Source: UBA1351 sp963677885 (GTDB taxonomy: Bacteria > Bacillota > Clostridia > Lachnospirales > Vallitaleaceae). Taken from it: a DNA stretch of 64,000 bases. This document shows, piece by piece, positions 45,109 to 53,378 of the stretch; the stretch's first letter is position 1; each line of letters opens with the position of its first letter. Under the pieces are notes generated by a model. That model was not told the origin of the DNA. It searched no databases and was given only the letters and a program-made list of their open reading frames with translations. The DNA lies in the NCBI GenBank assembly GCA_963677885.1, contig OY782500.1, positions 3,162,001-3,226,000 on the forward strand, given 5' to 3'. The translations under genes were made by a program, and so were the position numbers.

Positions 45109-47383
45109 AACGCCGCCATTGGCCTGGAGTCATACCGGTGTCAGCTTTGAAACGGCGGTTAAAGCTGTGGATAGAGTTGAAACCGACCTTCAGGCCAATA
45201 TCCTTAATGGCCAGATCAGGATCTTTAAGCATGACCTTGCTTTTATTGATCCGTATATCATTGATATATTCAAGGACCGTCTGGCCCCTTTCCTTTTTAA
45301 AGACCCGGCTCATATAATTGACGTTGAGACCGACTTTATCAGCAATCAAATCCAGATAAATATCTTCCATATAGTGACTCTCAATATAGGACATAATATG
45401 ACTGACATGGGAATTGCCCTCTTTTTTGTTGTCCGCAAAAAAACGGTAGGCTTCCAAGTATATACCTAAGATCCATGCATGTATGTCTTTTAATGAAGAC
45501 CTGCTTTTTAAATGGTCATAGAGCTGATAACCTTGCCCCCAGATATCTCCAGGGCTATAACCCTGGTCCATGATGGCGAACTGAAGGGTGTCGATGAGCT
45601 TGTTAATCACCTTATAGGTATTTTCATAAGACAGTTGGTTTTTGGAAGTAAGTCGTGTAAAAATCTGGTCAATCTGAATCTGGATTTCTTTTTCTGAACC
45701 GCCTGCCAGGCAGTTTTCCAGTATTTTAAATTCTTTGATGGGATTGTAGTAGTTCTTAATATTCTCCATGTTATAGGCATCATAATAGAGAAGCCTGTTA
45801 TCAAAGATAGCCTTGTATTTCAGAATATCCTTGGCCTCCAGATAGGAGAGGTAGCAGTCTTCAATTTTATGGTAGATGGACCCAATGGATACGCTGGTTT
45901 CAATGTCCAGGAGTTGTTTAAAGGTATCCTGAATCGTTGAGCCAATGGACATCAAGTAGTCATGGACATCTACATAGTCATTGAAATTAATTAAGGTAAC
46001 CAGTTGACCCCGTTCGAAATCTGTGGACAGTCCCTTGTCATTGACGTGAATTACTTCATTGGCAATATTTTTCATGGCAAAAAACAGGGTGTGCATTTCT
46101 TCTATAGACCATTTGTCGTGGATGGAGTCATAGTCATCAATGTCAAAAATCAGAATACAAAACTGTTCGTCATCCAATTCCATATCCAATTGTCTGAGTT
46201 GGCCTTCAATGCTCTCATTATAGGATAACCGATTGGTGATGATATCCTTAAGTACCCGTTCCCGAAGGACGGGGTAGTTGTTATACAGCTCTTTTTTTAG
46301 CTCCTTTTGCTGGTGATCCAGGAGATCAATAATATTGGAGACCACAGAAAGCTCATTGTTGCCCTCACTTCTGTCAAAGGTCCTGGCTTTGATAAAGAGC
46401 TTGCGAATAGGTCTGTACAGTCTTAGGGTTAGGAAATAGGCGATGATAATAGCCAGGCCCAAGGCGATTAAACCGGTGGTGATAATTCCAACCAGCAAGG
46501 GCCTGATTCGGTTATCCACCAACTGGTAGGAAGATTCTGTTATGATAAACCATGGAGCTTTTTCTGACCTGACAAAGCTGATGATGCGGTGATCATATTG
46601 GGAATTGGTAGTGATAAAACCATTCTCATATGAAGCGTCTTTGATTAGGTCAAAATGTGGATAGGTATATAGGCTTCCAAGTAAAGACTTATCCACAGAA
46701 GACAGGGTAATCCCCTGATTATTTACCAAATATGTGGATTTCAGATCGGATTCATAAAGGTCACTTTGGATAAGTTGGTTGATGGAGTCTTCCTTAATAT
46801 GGATGGCCAGGTAACCTGTATTATGGTCCTTGCTTAGGGATATTCTTTGAAGATATGAGACGACAGGAACCGGTTGATTGTCTATATTCATAAAAGTTTG
46901 GACATCTGTCATGATAAAGTGGCTGTCAGAACTTTCAATAAGGTCTTGCCAATGGTCTCTGAATCCCTTGTTTTTAGGATTTAAGGCGCCTTCAGATGAA
47001 ATATAGTCGCCCCTTTCCTTAACATAGAGTTCAATGCTGATAATCGGACTAAAGTTCTCATCTCTTGTTTTAAGGAGGGATTGGATTTCATTATAAAGGT
47101 AGTTGTTATCCGGCTGATTTCCATAAACCACCACGCTGGAATCAAAAGCGATGGAGTAGCCGGTTTCAATGATGTCATCCAGAAATTGGTCAAGAACCCT
47201 TGATTTTTCATTGAGAAGATTGGTTTGACTGATAACGATTTCATCGGTAATAGAATCACGAATCAGCCTATAAGAAAAAGACAGGACAAAAGCCGTCACT
47301 GTAAATATCAGTAAGAGAAATGAAAGAAGATATGTGCGAAAAGTTCTTCGCATATTTCTTTTGTTGGAAAATATTGTAAACAT
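45101..47383 (-). CDS. Membrane sensor AraC-type regulator (Cache plus HTH)
   Basis: About 760 residues from the ATG at 47383, just after GGGTGGG; an in-frame ATG 126 bases upstream lacks a site. Architecture: membrane helix (about 15-37), extracellular Cache-like sensor (about 40-300), second membrane helix (about 305-330), a cytoplasmic linker with a degenerate cyclase-like region, and a C-terminal AraC double helix-turn-helix (YLDLIADKVGLNVNYMSRVF ... KDIGLKVGFNSIHSFNRRF). Such one-component membrane AraC proteins control adjacent CUT1 sugar transporters. Here it is divergent from one at 47693. Confidence 0.85.
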   Translation of the reverse strand: MFTIFSNKRNMRRTFRTYLLSFLLLIFTVTAFVLSFSYRLIRDSITDEIVISQTNLLNEKSRVLDQFLDDIIETGYSIAFDSSVVVYGNQPDNNYLYNEIQSLLKTRDENFSPIISIELYVKERGDYISSEGALNPKNKGFRDHWQDLIESSDSHFIMTDVQTFMNIDNQPVPVVSYLQRISLSKDHNTGYLAIHIKEDSINQLIQSDLYESDLKSTYLVNNQGITLSSVDKSLLGSLYTYPHFDLIKDASYENGFITTNSQYDHRIISFVRSEKAPWFIITESSYQLVDNRIRPLLVGIITTGLIALGLAIIIAYFLTLRLYRPIRKLFIKARTFDRSEGNNELSVVSNIIDLLDHQQKELKKELYNNYPVLRERVLKDIITNRLSYNESIEGQLRQLDMELDDEQFCILIFDIDDYDSIHDKWSIEEMHTLFFAMKNIANEVIHVNDKGLSTDFERGQLVTLINFNDYVDVHDYLMSIGSTIQDTFKQLLDIETSVSIGSIYHKIEDCYLSYLEAKDILKYKAIFDNRLLYYDAYNMENIKNYYNPIKEFKILENCLAGGSEKEIQIQIDQIFTRLTSKNQLSYENTYKVINKLIDTLQFAIMDQGYSPGDIWGQGYQLYDHLKSRSSLKDIHAWILGIYLEAYRFFADNKKEGNSHVSHIMSYIESHYMEDIYLDLIADKVGLNVNYMSRVFKKERGQTVLEYINDIRINKSKVMLKDPDLAIKDIGLKVGFNSIHSFNRRFKADTGMTPGQWRRST

Positions 47384-47601
47384 AAACCCACCCGATTTTA
47401 AGATATTTTTTGTAATGCCCCTGGTCATATTATGCCACAGATGCAGGTAAGTTCCTAGATGAAAAGACAAGATGGTCAGAATATGAACAGGTGGTGAGAA
47501 TCTGTACATTTACATTGACCAAAGCCTTATATTTCAGTGGTTTCCAATTGATTTTCCGTCTCAGGGGTCAGAATACGTTCAGTGAAGTGACTTATTATAC
47601 C

Positions 47602-47652
47602 TAGACGACTAAGAGGACTAGCCCCTATAATAAGAGCGTAGCATCTAGTCCT
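47602..47652 (+). promoter_or_regulatory. Promoter and inverted repeat before the CUT1 binding-protein gene
   Basis: TAGACG (47602-47607) and TATAAT (47626-47631), 18 bases apart, form a plausible promoter. AGGACTAG (47614-47621) and CTAGTCCT (47645-47652) are perfect 8-base arms that bracket the -10 and start site, a likely operator for the divergent AraC-type protein. The rest of the 309-base gap (47384-47692) contains no gene. Confidence 0.55.
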
Positions 47653-47692
47653 GGTACCGGCCTAGCGATGAAAAATATTAGGAGGTTTTACA

Positions 47693-49033
47693 TTGAAAAA
47701 ATTAGCACTTATCTTAATTATGGTTATGATATTCTCATTAGCAGGCTGTAGCGAAAAAGAAGATCAGGTAGAAAGTAAAAGCCAGGGATCTTCAGAAACC
47801 AATGAAACAGAGACCACTGATGGAAGTGGTACAGATGAAAAACAGATTTTAACTTTTGCAACTTGGGGTGTTAGCGAAGATTCAACAACCGGTATCTTTA
47901 AAGTTATGGAAGATGCCTATGAAGCTGCCAATCCAAATGTAGATATTCAATATGTAGGTTTACCTTTCGGTGATATTAAACAACAGACTTTTGTTATGGC
48001 AGCATCCGGCGATGCTCCGGATATCATTCAAACTCATACAGCATGGTTCTCCACTTATGCTTCCTCAGATATTGTTGAACCTTTAGATGACTTACTTGGT
48101 TCTGATTATGTCAATGACTTGATCCCTTCATTAAAAGCCGATTATACTTATAATGGAAAACTGATGGGTATTCCATGGGCACCGACACCATATGTCCTTT
48201 ATTGGAATAAGGAACTTTTCCAAGCAGCAGGTCTTGATCCTGAAACCCCTCCAACAACATATGCGCAAATGGTTGAGTATGCAGAAAAAATAGGTGCTCT
48301 CACAACAGACAATGGCGACAAGATCTATGGCCTTGGCGAACCAACGGACAAAGTGCCTATTAACGGTATGGTTGCCCTTCGTAACATTTATGGTTTTGGT
48401 GGCTCCATCATGACTGACGGAAAAGTAACCTTGGATTCACCAGAAGTTGTTGAAGCTTTTGAATACTATAAACATCTGGCAACCAATGAACTGACACCAA
48501 CGTCATCAAAACTTAAAGACCTTCGTAACCTTTTTGCCATTGGACGTCTGGGCATGTATATGGACGAATCCGGCGCCAGAAACGTATTTAGGAATTTAAG
48601 TGGTGAGGGAGAAGCCTTTGATGCCAAGTGGGGTGTATCTCTTGTACCTCTTAATGCAGGCAGTGAGAGTATCTCAGTAGGAGCGGCTCACGGATTGGTT
48701 ATCAGTTCCGGCAGCGATAAAAAAGAACTTGCTGCTGATTTCCTAAAATTCATTACAGACAAAGAAATGATTCAGGCTTACCATAAGGCAGGTGATGTCC
48801 TCTCAGCAAGAGTTTCCATCTCTCAAACACCTGAAATGAACGATGATGAATTTGCCAAGGTTTGTGTCGATCAATTAAGCAATTACAGCGTTCCTCTTCC
48901 TGAGAATAATCCTGGAATGGAGCAGGCCTATCTTGAAATCGCTGATGCCCTTCAACAGATTACCTTAACTGATGCAAGTGCAGAGGAAGTGGTTAAGGCC
49001 CTTGCCGATAAACTTAAAGGTCTTCTTGAATAA
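47693..49033 (+). CDS. CUT1-type sugar-binding lipoprotein
   Basis: A 446-residue extracellular solute-binding protein, family 1. The start is TTG 47693, fixed by GGAGG seven bases upstream; no ATG fits. A lipoprotein signal peptide ends in LAGC near residue 18, followed by a Ser/Glu/Thr-rich linker. The binding domain shows LTFATWGVSED, MAASGDAPDIIQTHTAW and GKLMGIPWAPTPYVLYWNKELF, as in the maltose/multiple-sugar group. It is the receptor for the permeases at 49150 and 50061. Confidence 0.92.
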   Translation: MKKLALILIMVMIFSLAGCSEKEDQVESKSQGSSETNETETTDGSGTDEKQILTFATWGVSEDSTTGIFKVMEDAYEAANPNVDIQYVGLPFGDIKQQTFVMAASGDAPDIIQTHTAWFSTYASSDIVEPLDDLLGSDYVNDLIPSLKADYTYNGKLMGIPWAPTPYVLYWNKELFQAAGLDPETPPTTYAQMVEYAEKIGALTTDNGDKIYGLGEPTDKVPINGMVALRNIYGFGGSIMTDGKVTLDSPEVVEAFEYYKHLATNELTPTSSKLKDLRNLFAIGRLGMYMDESGARNVFRNLSGEGEAFDAKWGVSLVPLNAGSESISVGAAHGLVISSGSDKKELAADFLKFITDKEMIQAYHKAGDVLSARVSISQTPEMNDDEFAKVCVDQLSNYSVPLPENNPGMEQAYLEIADALQQITLTDASAEEVVKALADKLKGLLE

Positions 49034-49075
49034 GAGAATCATATGATACAAAAATAAAAATGGATGAAGTAGATG

Positions 49076-49101
49076 GGTTGCACCACACAGGTGGTGCGAC
49101 C
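49076..49101 (+). other. Hairpin between binding-protein and permease genes
   Basis: GGTTGCACCAC (49076-49086) and GTGGTGCGACC (49091-49101) form an 11-pair stem with one G-U and an ACAG loop, followed at a distance by TTTTTG. It probably protects the 3' end of the binding-protein message or weakly attenuates the permease genes. Confidence 0.65.
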
Positions 49102-49149
49102 GGTTTACTTTTTGTACCACAAAAAACCTCCCCAGAAAAGGAGCCCATT

Positions 49150-50061
49150 ATGTTACAAGCGCTAAAAAAACGAAAAGAACGGATTAAAGATGCCGGCTTT
49201 CTGCTCATACTTATAGCACCTGCCGCCATCCTCCTCTGTTTTGCCATATTTATTCCGATACTTCGGTCCATGTACTACTCCTTCTTCGACTATTCACTCC
49301 TTCGTATGTCTAATCCTGTATTTAACGGGTTTCAGAACTTTATCGATGCATTTGAGGATGGCGACTTTCTTGTATCCCTAAGGGTTACCCTAACCTACGT
49401 GGTCAGCGTCGTAGCCATCGAGTTTGTCCTGGGTATGTCACTGGCACTCCTTCTTAACAGAGAATTTAAAGGCCGTAAGTTTGTCAGGTCTGTTGTTCTG
49501 ATACCATGGATAGTTCCAACCATTGTTGTTGCTCTTTTGTGGATGTGGATCTTTCAGGCAGACTACGGTGTCCTTAACTATATATTAGTCAAGCTGCACA
49601 TACTGGCTGAGAACAAAAAATGGGTCAGTGAACCGGATCTTGCCCTTATTGCAGTTATGATTGCAGCTATGTGGAGGCAATTACCCTTTATGGCGACCAT
49701 GCTTCTGGCAGGTATGCAGGGAATTCCCCATGATATGATTGAAGCGGCCAGAATTGACGGTGCCACCAAGGTTCAGATGTTCTTTCGAATCATCCTGCCC
49801 TTTATGAAAAAGATCATCAACACAGTCACCCTGGTTGCCATTATCGAAAACTTTAAGATGTTCCCCATGTTCTGGATCATGACCGGCGGAGGCCCTATGG
49901 ACAGGACAACAACCTTGGCCATCCTGTCCTACCGAACCTCCTTTGTGGAGCTTAATCTAGGTAAGGGGGCAGCCATTGGTGTTATGTGGCTGATTATACT
50001 TGTATCAATTTCCATGGTTTACAACTGGCTGTTTAGAGACAAATACGAGGAGGTGGCATAA
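49150..50061 (+). CDS. CUT1 sugar ABC transporter permease (MalF-like)
   Basis: About 303 residues from ATG 49150, preceded by AAAAGGAG; the in-frame ATG at 49060 would read through the upstream hairpin and is rejected. There are six membrane helices. The conserved EAA loop that contacts the ATPase is MIEAARIDGATKVQMFFRIILP near residue 197. It overlaps the next permease by one base (TAATG). No ATPase gene follows, so the pair must use an ATPase encoded elsewhere, as MsmX-dependent systems do. Confidence 0.92.
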   Translation: MLQALKKRKERIKDAGFLLILIAPAAILLCFAIFIPILRSMYYSFFDYSLLRMSNPVFNGFQNFIDAFEDGDFLVSLRVTLTYVVSVVAIEFVLGMSLALLLNREFKGRKFVRSVVLIPWIVPTIVVALLWMWIFQADYGVLNYILVKLHILAENKKWVSEPDLALIAVMIAAMWRQLPFMATMLLAGMQGIPHDMIEAARIDGATKVQMFFRIILPFMKKIINTVTLVAIIENFKMFPMFWIMTGGGPMDRTTTLAILSYRTSFVELNLGKGAAIGVMWLIILVSISMVYNWLFRDKYEEVA

Positions 50062-50933
50062 TGGACCAGGGCATAAGACTAGATCAAAAAACATCCCAGA
50101 AAACCAATAAGCTTTTGACAGATACCGGCTCTACCTTGCTTTTGGTTATCCTACTGGGCTTTCTCTTACTACCTTTTTACTGGATGATTTCCACATCCTT
50201 AAAGGATGATTCGGTGATCTTCCTCTTACCGCCGGAGTGGATTCCCAAGTCACCAACCCTCAAGAACTTCAAAGAGCTTTTTGCTGAAAACTATTTTATT
50301 ACTTACTACAAGAACAGTTTTATCGTATCAACGGGAGCAACCCTTGCATCCATGGTGACTGCCATGTTTGCCGGTTACGCCTTTTCCAGATTCACCTTTA
50401 AGTTTAAGAATCAGTTTCTTATGCTGATTCTGTCCTCACAAATGTTTCCGGTGATCTCACTGCTTATAGCCCTTTACGGCATGTACAGCAAGTACCATTT
50501 ACTGAACACTAGATTGGGTCTTATTATTGCCACAACGACTGCTTCTCTTCCTTTTTGCATTATTATGATTAAGGGATTCTTCGATGAAATCCCCATTGCA
50601 CTGGAAGAAGCTGCCAGGATTGATGGAGCAAGCCGGTTCGGTATCTTGTTCAGAGTGATCTTCCCATTATCAAAACCCGGCTTCCTGGCAGTTGGAATCT
50701 ATACCTTCCTTCTGGCCTGGGATGACCTGTTATACGCCCTTACCCTCGTCAACAAGGACGAGATCCGTACCCTGCCTACAGGGATTTCCATTCGCTATCT
50801 TGGTGAATTATCCTATGACTGGTCAGCGGTAATGACCGTCAGTGTTGTTGCGACTCTGCCTATACTTATACTCTTTTTATTCCTTCAGAAGTATATGATT
50901 GCCGGATTGACGGCTGGAGCGGTCAAGGGCTAG
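50061..50933 (+). CDS. CUT1 sugar ABC transporter permease (MalG-like)
   Basis: A 290-residue permease with six membrane helices. The EAA loop ALEEAARIDGASRFGILF is near residue 180. GAGGAGGTG lies inside the previous gene just before the ATG, giving tight translational coupling. It is the last gene of the CUT1 operon; no clear terminator follows before the AT-rich patch. Confidence 0.92.
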   Translation: MDQGIRLDQKTSQKTNKLLTDTGSTLLLVILLGFLLLPFYWMISTSLKDDSVIFLLPPEWIPKSPTLKNFKELFAENYFITYYKNSFIVSTGATLASMVTAMFAGYAFSRFTFKFKNQFLMLILSSQMFPVISLLIALYGMYSKYHLLNTRLGLIIATTTASLPFCIIMIKGFFDEIPIALEEAARIDGASRFGILFRVIFPLSKPGFLAVGIYTFLLAWDDLLYALTLVNKDEIRTLPTGISIRYLGELSYDWSAVMTVSVVATLPILILFLFLQKYMIAGLTAGAVKG

Positions 50934-51010
50934 TGTGTGACGAATTGTGTTATAAATGAAAAGGATTTTCAAGTTTTATCAAAAGAAAAACAAAATATTG
51001 GAATTGATAT

Positions 51011-51097
51011 AGTTATACTTGAAACACAATAGAAAAATTATTGTTGTTACAGTTATACTTGAAACAATTGTTGAAAAACAGGGAAGATAAAGTTATA
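51011..51097 (+). repeat. Three AGTTATA repeats with 40-base spacing
   Basis: AGTTATACTTGAAACA occurs at 51011-51026 and 51051-51066, and a shorter copy AGTTATA begins at 51091, so starts are exactly 40 bases apart. They precede the ATPase gene and may form a regulator-binding array or promoter repeat. The surrounding 191 bases hold no gene. Confidence 0.55.
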
Positions 51098-51124
51098 ATT
51101 TAGATAAAGGAATGAGGTGATCGG

Positions 51125-52339
51125 ATGATAAAACGTGAAGGATATATGAAAAGAATAAGACCTTTCATAGGACAAGGATTGATAAAAGTTTTAACAGGTA
51201 TTAGAAGATCAGGAAAATCAGTCATGCTAAAATTGATACAAGAAGAGCTGCTTGAGCAAGGAGTAAAATCACATCAAATGTTGAATATAAATTTTGAAGA
51301 TATTTCAAATGTAAATTTAACAAAAGCTGAAGTGCTTCATCGAAATGTTATGGACCGTTATAAAGATAATCCAGATCTTAAATACTTATTTTTTGATGAA
51401 ATTCAAGAAGTAGAGGATTGGGAAAGATGCGTTAACTCACTGCTTTCGAAAGGATGCTTTGATATTTATATAACTGGTTCTAATGCAAGACTTTTGTCTG
51501 GGGAATTGGCAACATATCTGTCTGGAAGATATGTTGAGATGAATATTTATCCTTTCTCTTTTGAAGAGTTTATCATGCTTTACGGTAATTCCCATGATCC
51601 TGCTTTAATAGATTCTGAATTCGATCGCTTTGTTGAAGTGGGTGGATTTCCGTTCATAACAAGGTTTCTTGATGAACCTGAGGCAATAGCCCAATATCTG
51701 AAAGATATATATAGCTCAGTTTTGATTAAAGATGTTATGAAACGTAATCAATTTAGAGATATAGATTTACTTGAACGCATATTATTATATGTCATAGCTC
51801 ATATAGGTGAAACTTTTTCAGCAAACTCAATTTCAAAGTATTTCAAGAGCGAAGGCAGAAAAGTAGCACCTGAGACAGTACTTAATCAGCTTAGAGGCTG
51901 TGAAGAAGCCTTCCTCTTTCACAGAGTGCAGCGTATGGATCTAATTGGTAAACAAATCTTGCAGGTTAATGAAAAGTATTATATTTCTGACCATGGATTA
52001 CGACAGGCTGTTTATGGAAATAATAAACGGGATATCCAGAGAACCCTGGAAAATATCATTTTTATGGAAATGTTACGACGTGGTTATAAAGTACAAGTAG
52101 GAAGGGTCGATGATAAAGAAGTTGATTTTGTATGTGAGAAATATAATGAACGCATATATTTACAGGTCACATATTTGTTAGCTTCAGAAGAAACAATAGA
52201 CAGAGAATTTGGCTCTCTTTTAGCAATTCAGGATAATTACCCCAAATACGTGCTGTCTATGGATAAGTTTGACATGAGCAGAGAAGGCATTTTGCACCGT
52301 TATATTCCTGATTTCTTATTAGAAACAAGTAGGGAGTAA
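51125..52339 (+). CDS. AAA ATPase with DUF4143-like C-terminal domain
   Basis: A 404-residue protein. Walker A is GIRRSGKSVML near residue 22 and Walker B YLFFDEIQEVEDWE near 80, with the sensor ITGSNARLL near 120. The C-terminal half (about 190-400) resembles DUF4143, including EKYYISDHGLRQAVYGNNKRD and a nuclease-like VDFVCEKYNERIYLQV segment. Such ATPases are common in accessory regions and their function is unresolved. The gene is more AT-rich than its neighbours, suggesting transfer. GAGGTGAT precedes the ATG. Confidence 0.85.
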   Translation: MIKREGYMKRIRPFIGQGLIKVLTGIRRSGKSVMLKLIQEELLEQGVKSHQMLNINFEDISNVNLTKAEVLHRNVMDRYKDNPDLKYLFFDEIQEVEDWERCVNSLLSKGCFDIYITGSNARLLSGELATYLSGRYVEMNIYPFSFEEFIMLYGNSHDPALIDSEFDRFVEVGGFPFITRFLDEPEAIAQYLKDIYSSVLIKDVMKRNQFRDIDLLERILLYVIAHIGETFSANSISKYFKSEGRKVAPETVLNQLRGCEEAFLFHRVQRMDLIGKQILQVNEKYYISDHGLRQAVYGNNKRDIQRTLENIIFMEMLRRGYKVQVGRVDDKEVDFVCEKYNERIYLQVTYLLASEETIDREFGSLLAIQDNYPKYVLSMDKFDMSREGILHRYIPDFLLETSRE

Positions 52340-52443
52340 AAGTATATAAATTTAAATGCAACTGGTAGTTGCTTTAAGGGAAATAGCAATCTCTTGATTA
52401 CATAGTATTAGTGGCATAGAATTAACTTGAAAGGATGTGTTGT

Positions 52444-52914
52444 ATGAATAATCAAGAAATTTCTAATAACTTAGTAAGATTAAGGCAGAAGAAAGGTTGG
52501 ACACAGGATGATCTGGCATTAAAGTTGAATATAACAAGACAAGCAATTTCTAAATGGGAAACGGGTGTTACATTACCGAATATTGACATTTTACTTTCCT
52601 TATCAAAAATTTATGACATATCAATAAACGAAATAATAGAACCTAGTAATTATAAATCTATTACTGATTTTGAAGAGATTCAAACAATAGATACAAATAA
52701 AATAAGGGAATCACTATTCAATATAGAGAAAAGGAAAATTGTTATTGCATCCATGGGAGCATCACCTGATACTGTGAATTATCTTGAAACTATATTTTCT
52801 GAGATTAATTTTCTAGAAGAGCGGGAGGGCATAGGACGTATCCAAATTGAAAAAGTAAAAAAAGCTGAGGAAGAAATAATAAATTGTATTAATCAAAAAA
52901 TAGCCCTGGAGTAA
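52444..52914 (+). CDS. XRE family transcription regulator
   Basis: About 156 residues, starting at ATG 52444 (AAAGGA nine bases upstream) rather than ATG 52435, which touches the ribosome binding site. The N-terminal 60 residues are a Cro/CI helix-turn-helix (NLVRLRQKKGWTQDDLALKLNITRQAISKWETG). The rest is a charged helical region with no known domain. It lies 104 bases after the ATPase gene and shares its AT-rich codon use. It may control the ATPase gene. Confidence 0.85.
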   Translation: MNNQEISNNLVRLRQKKGWTQDDLALKLNITRQAISKWETGVTLPNIDILLSLSKIYDISINEIIEPSNYKSITDFEEIQTIDTNKIRESLFNIEKRKIVIASMGASPDTVNYLETIFSEINFLEEREGIGRIQIEKVKKAEEEIINCINQKIALE

Positions 52915-52930
52915 TCAGGGCTATTTTCAT
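52899..52930 (+). terminator. Intrinsic terminator overlapping the XRE gene stop
   Basis: AATAGCCCTG (52899-52908) pairs with CAGGGCTATT (52916-52925), a ten-pair stem with a seven-base loop that contains the stop codon, followed by TT. Confidence 0.8.
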
Positions 52931-52984
52931 TGAAACTTGCAGTGGAAAATATAGTTTATATATAAGTAAAAAGAGCAGAGAAAT

Positions 52985-53240
52985 GAAACTAAAAACCATC
53001 CCCCAACTCATCCAAACCAGATGACAGGATGGGGGAGTTATATCGATTATCAAGTCGCAAGGCCTGGGTATGGAGTCCTGTTGGCTGGGTTTTGATTCAC
53101 GAATGCGTCACAAACTGCTGATGGTTTATCCCATCAGCCGCATTTGGGTATCACTCACCCGGCCAATAGGAGCCCCATACCTGGGCCTGTCCCTTAGCTA
53201 ATTCCATTATCTCCCCCATACCCAATCCACTAAAAATGTG
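52985..53240 (-). ncRNA. Structured non-coding RNA candidate, class not identified
   Basis: No gene occupies 52915-53378. The stretch folds into a compact structure (plus coordinates): closing stem 53029-53037 with 53211-53219; 53060-53064 with 53184-53188; 53067-53073 with 53175-53181; 53081-53085 with 53162-53166; 53087-53090 with 53157-53160; inner arms 53102-53107 with 53139-53144; and an eight-pair hairpin 53117-53124 with 53131-53138. Read on the minus strand it ends in a C-rich/G-rich hairpin followed by TTTTTAGTTT, like a terminator, so I favour the minus strand. The -10 candidate AATAAT (53280-53275) is weak. Size and independence recall orphan RNAs such as raiA-type RNA, but I cannot confirm the class. 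Confidence 0.6.
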
Positions 53241-53320
53241 CTAACCCTCATTAAATCTCTCCCCCTCCTATCCTATTATTTTCCTTACTAATGTTGTAAA
53301 ATATAAGAAGTGCATATTTG

Positions 53321-53356
53321 GCCCGAACCAGTCGGGCATAGAAAATTATTTTCTAT
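53321..53356 (+). promoter_or_regulatory. Twin hairpins and 15-base palindrome before the sensor operon
   Basis: GCCCGA (53321-53326) pairs with TCGGGC (53332-53337). Directly after it, ATAGAAAA (53338-53345) pairs with TTTTCTAT (53349-53356), containing the palindrome AGAAAATTATTTTCT (53340-53354). The same 15-base palindrome recurs at 58756-58770 upstream of the ChvE-type gene, which suggests a shared regulator. Confidence 0.5.
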
Positions 53357-53378
53357 GATGATGTTATTGGAGATTTAC

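Noticed and set aside
49060..49149. N-terminal extension of the MalF-like permease from ATG 49060
   Set aside because: It would translate through a stable hairpin, has no ribosome binding site, and AAAAGGAG precedes ATG 49150.
51011..51097. CRISPR-like array
   Set aside because: Only two full 16-base repeats plus a partial copy, with short AT-rich spacers and no cas genes.
52985..53240. tmRNA, 6S RNA, RNase P or SRP RNA
   Set aside because: None of their hallmark sequences (tag frame, GAGGAAAGUC-type box, SRP tip) are visible.
53221..53300. Plus-strand promoter for the sensor operon in the pyrimidine-rich stretch
   Set aside because: No -35/-10 pair with acceptable spacing could be found, so none is reported.
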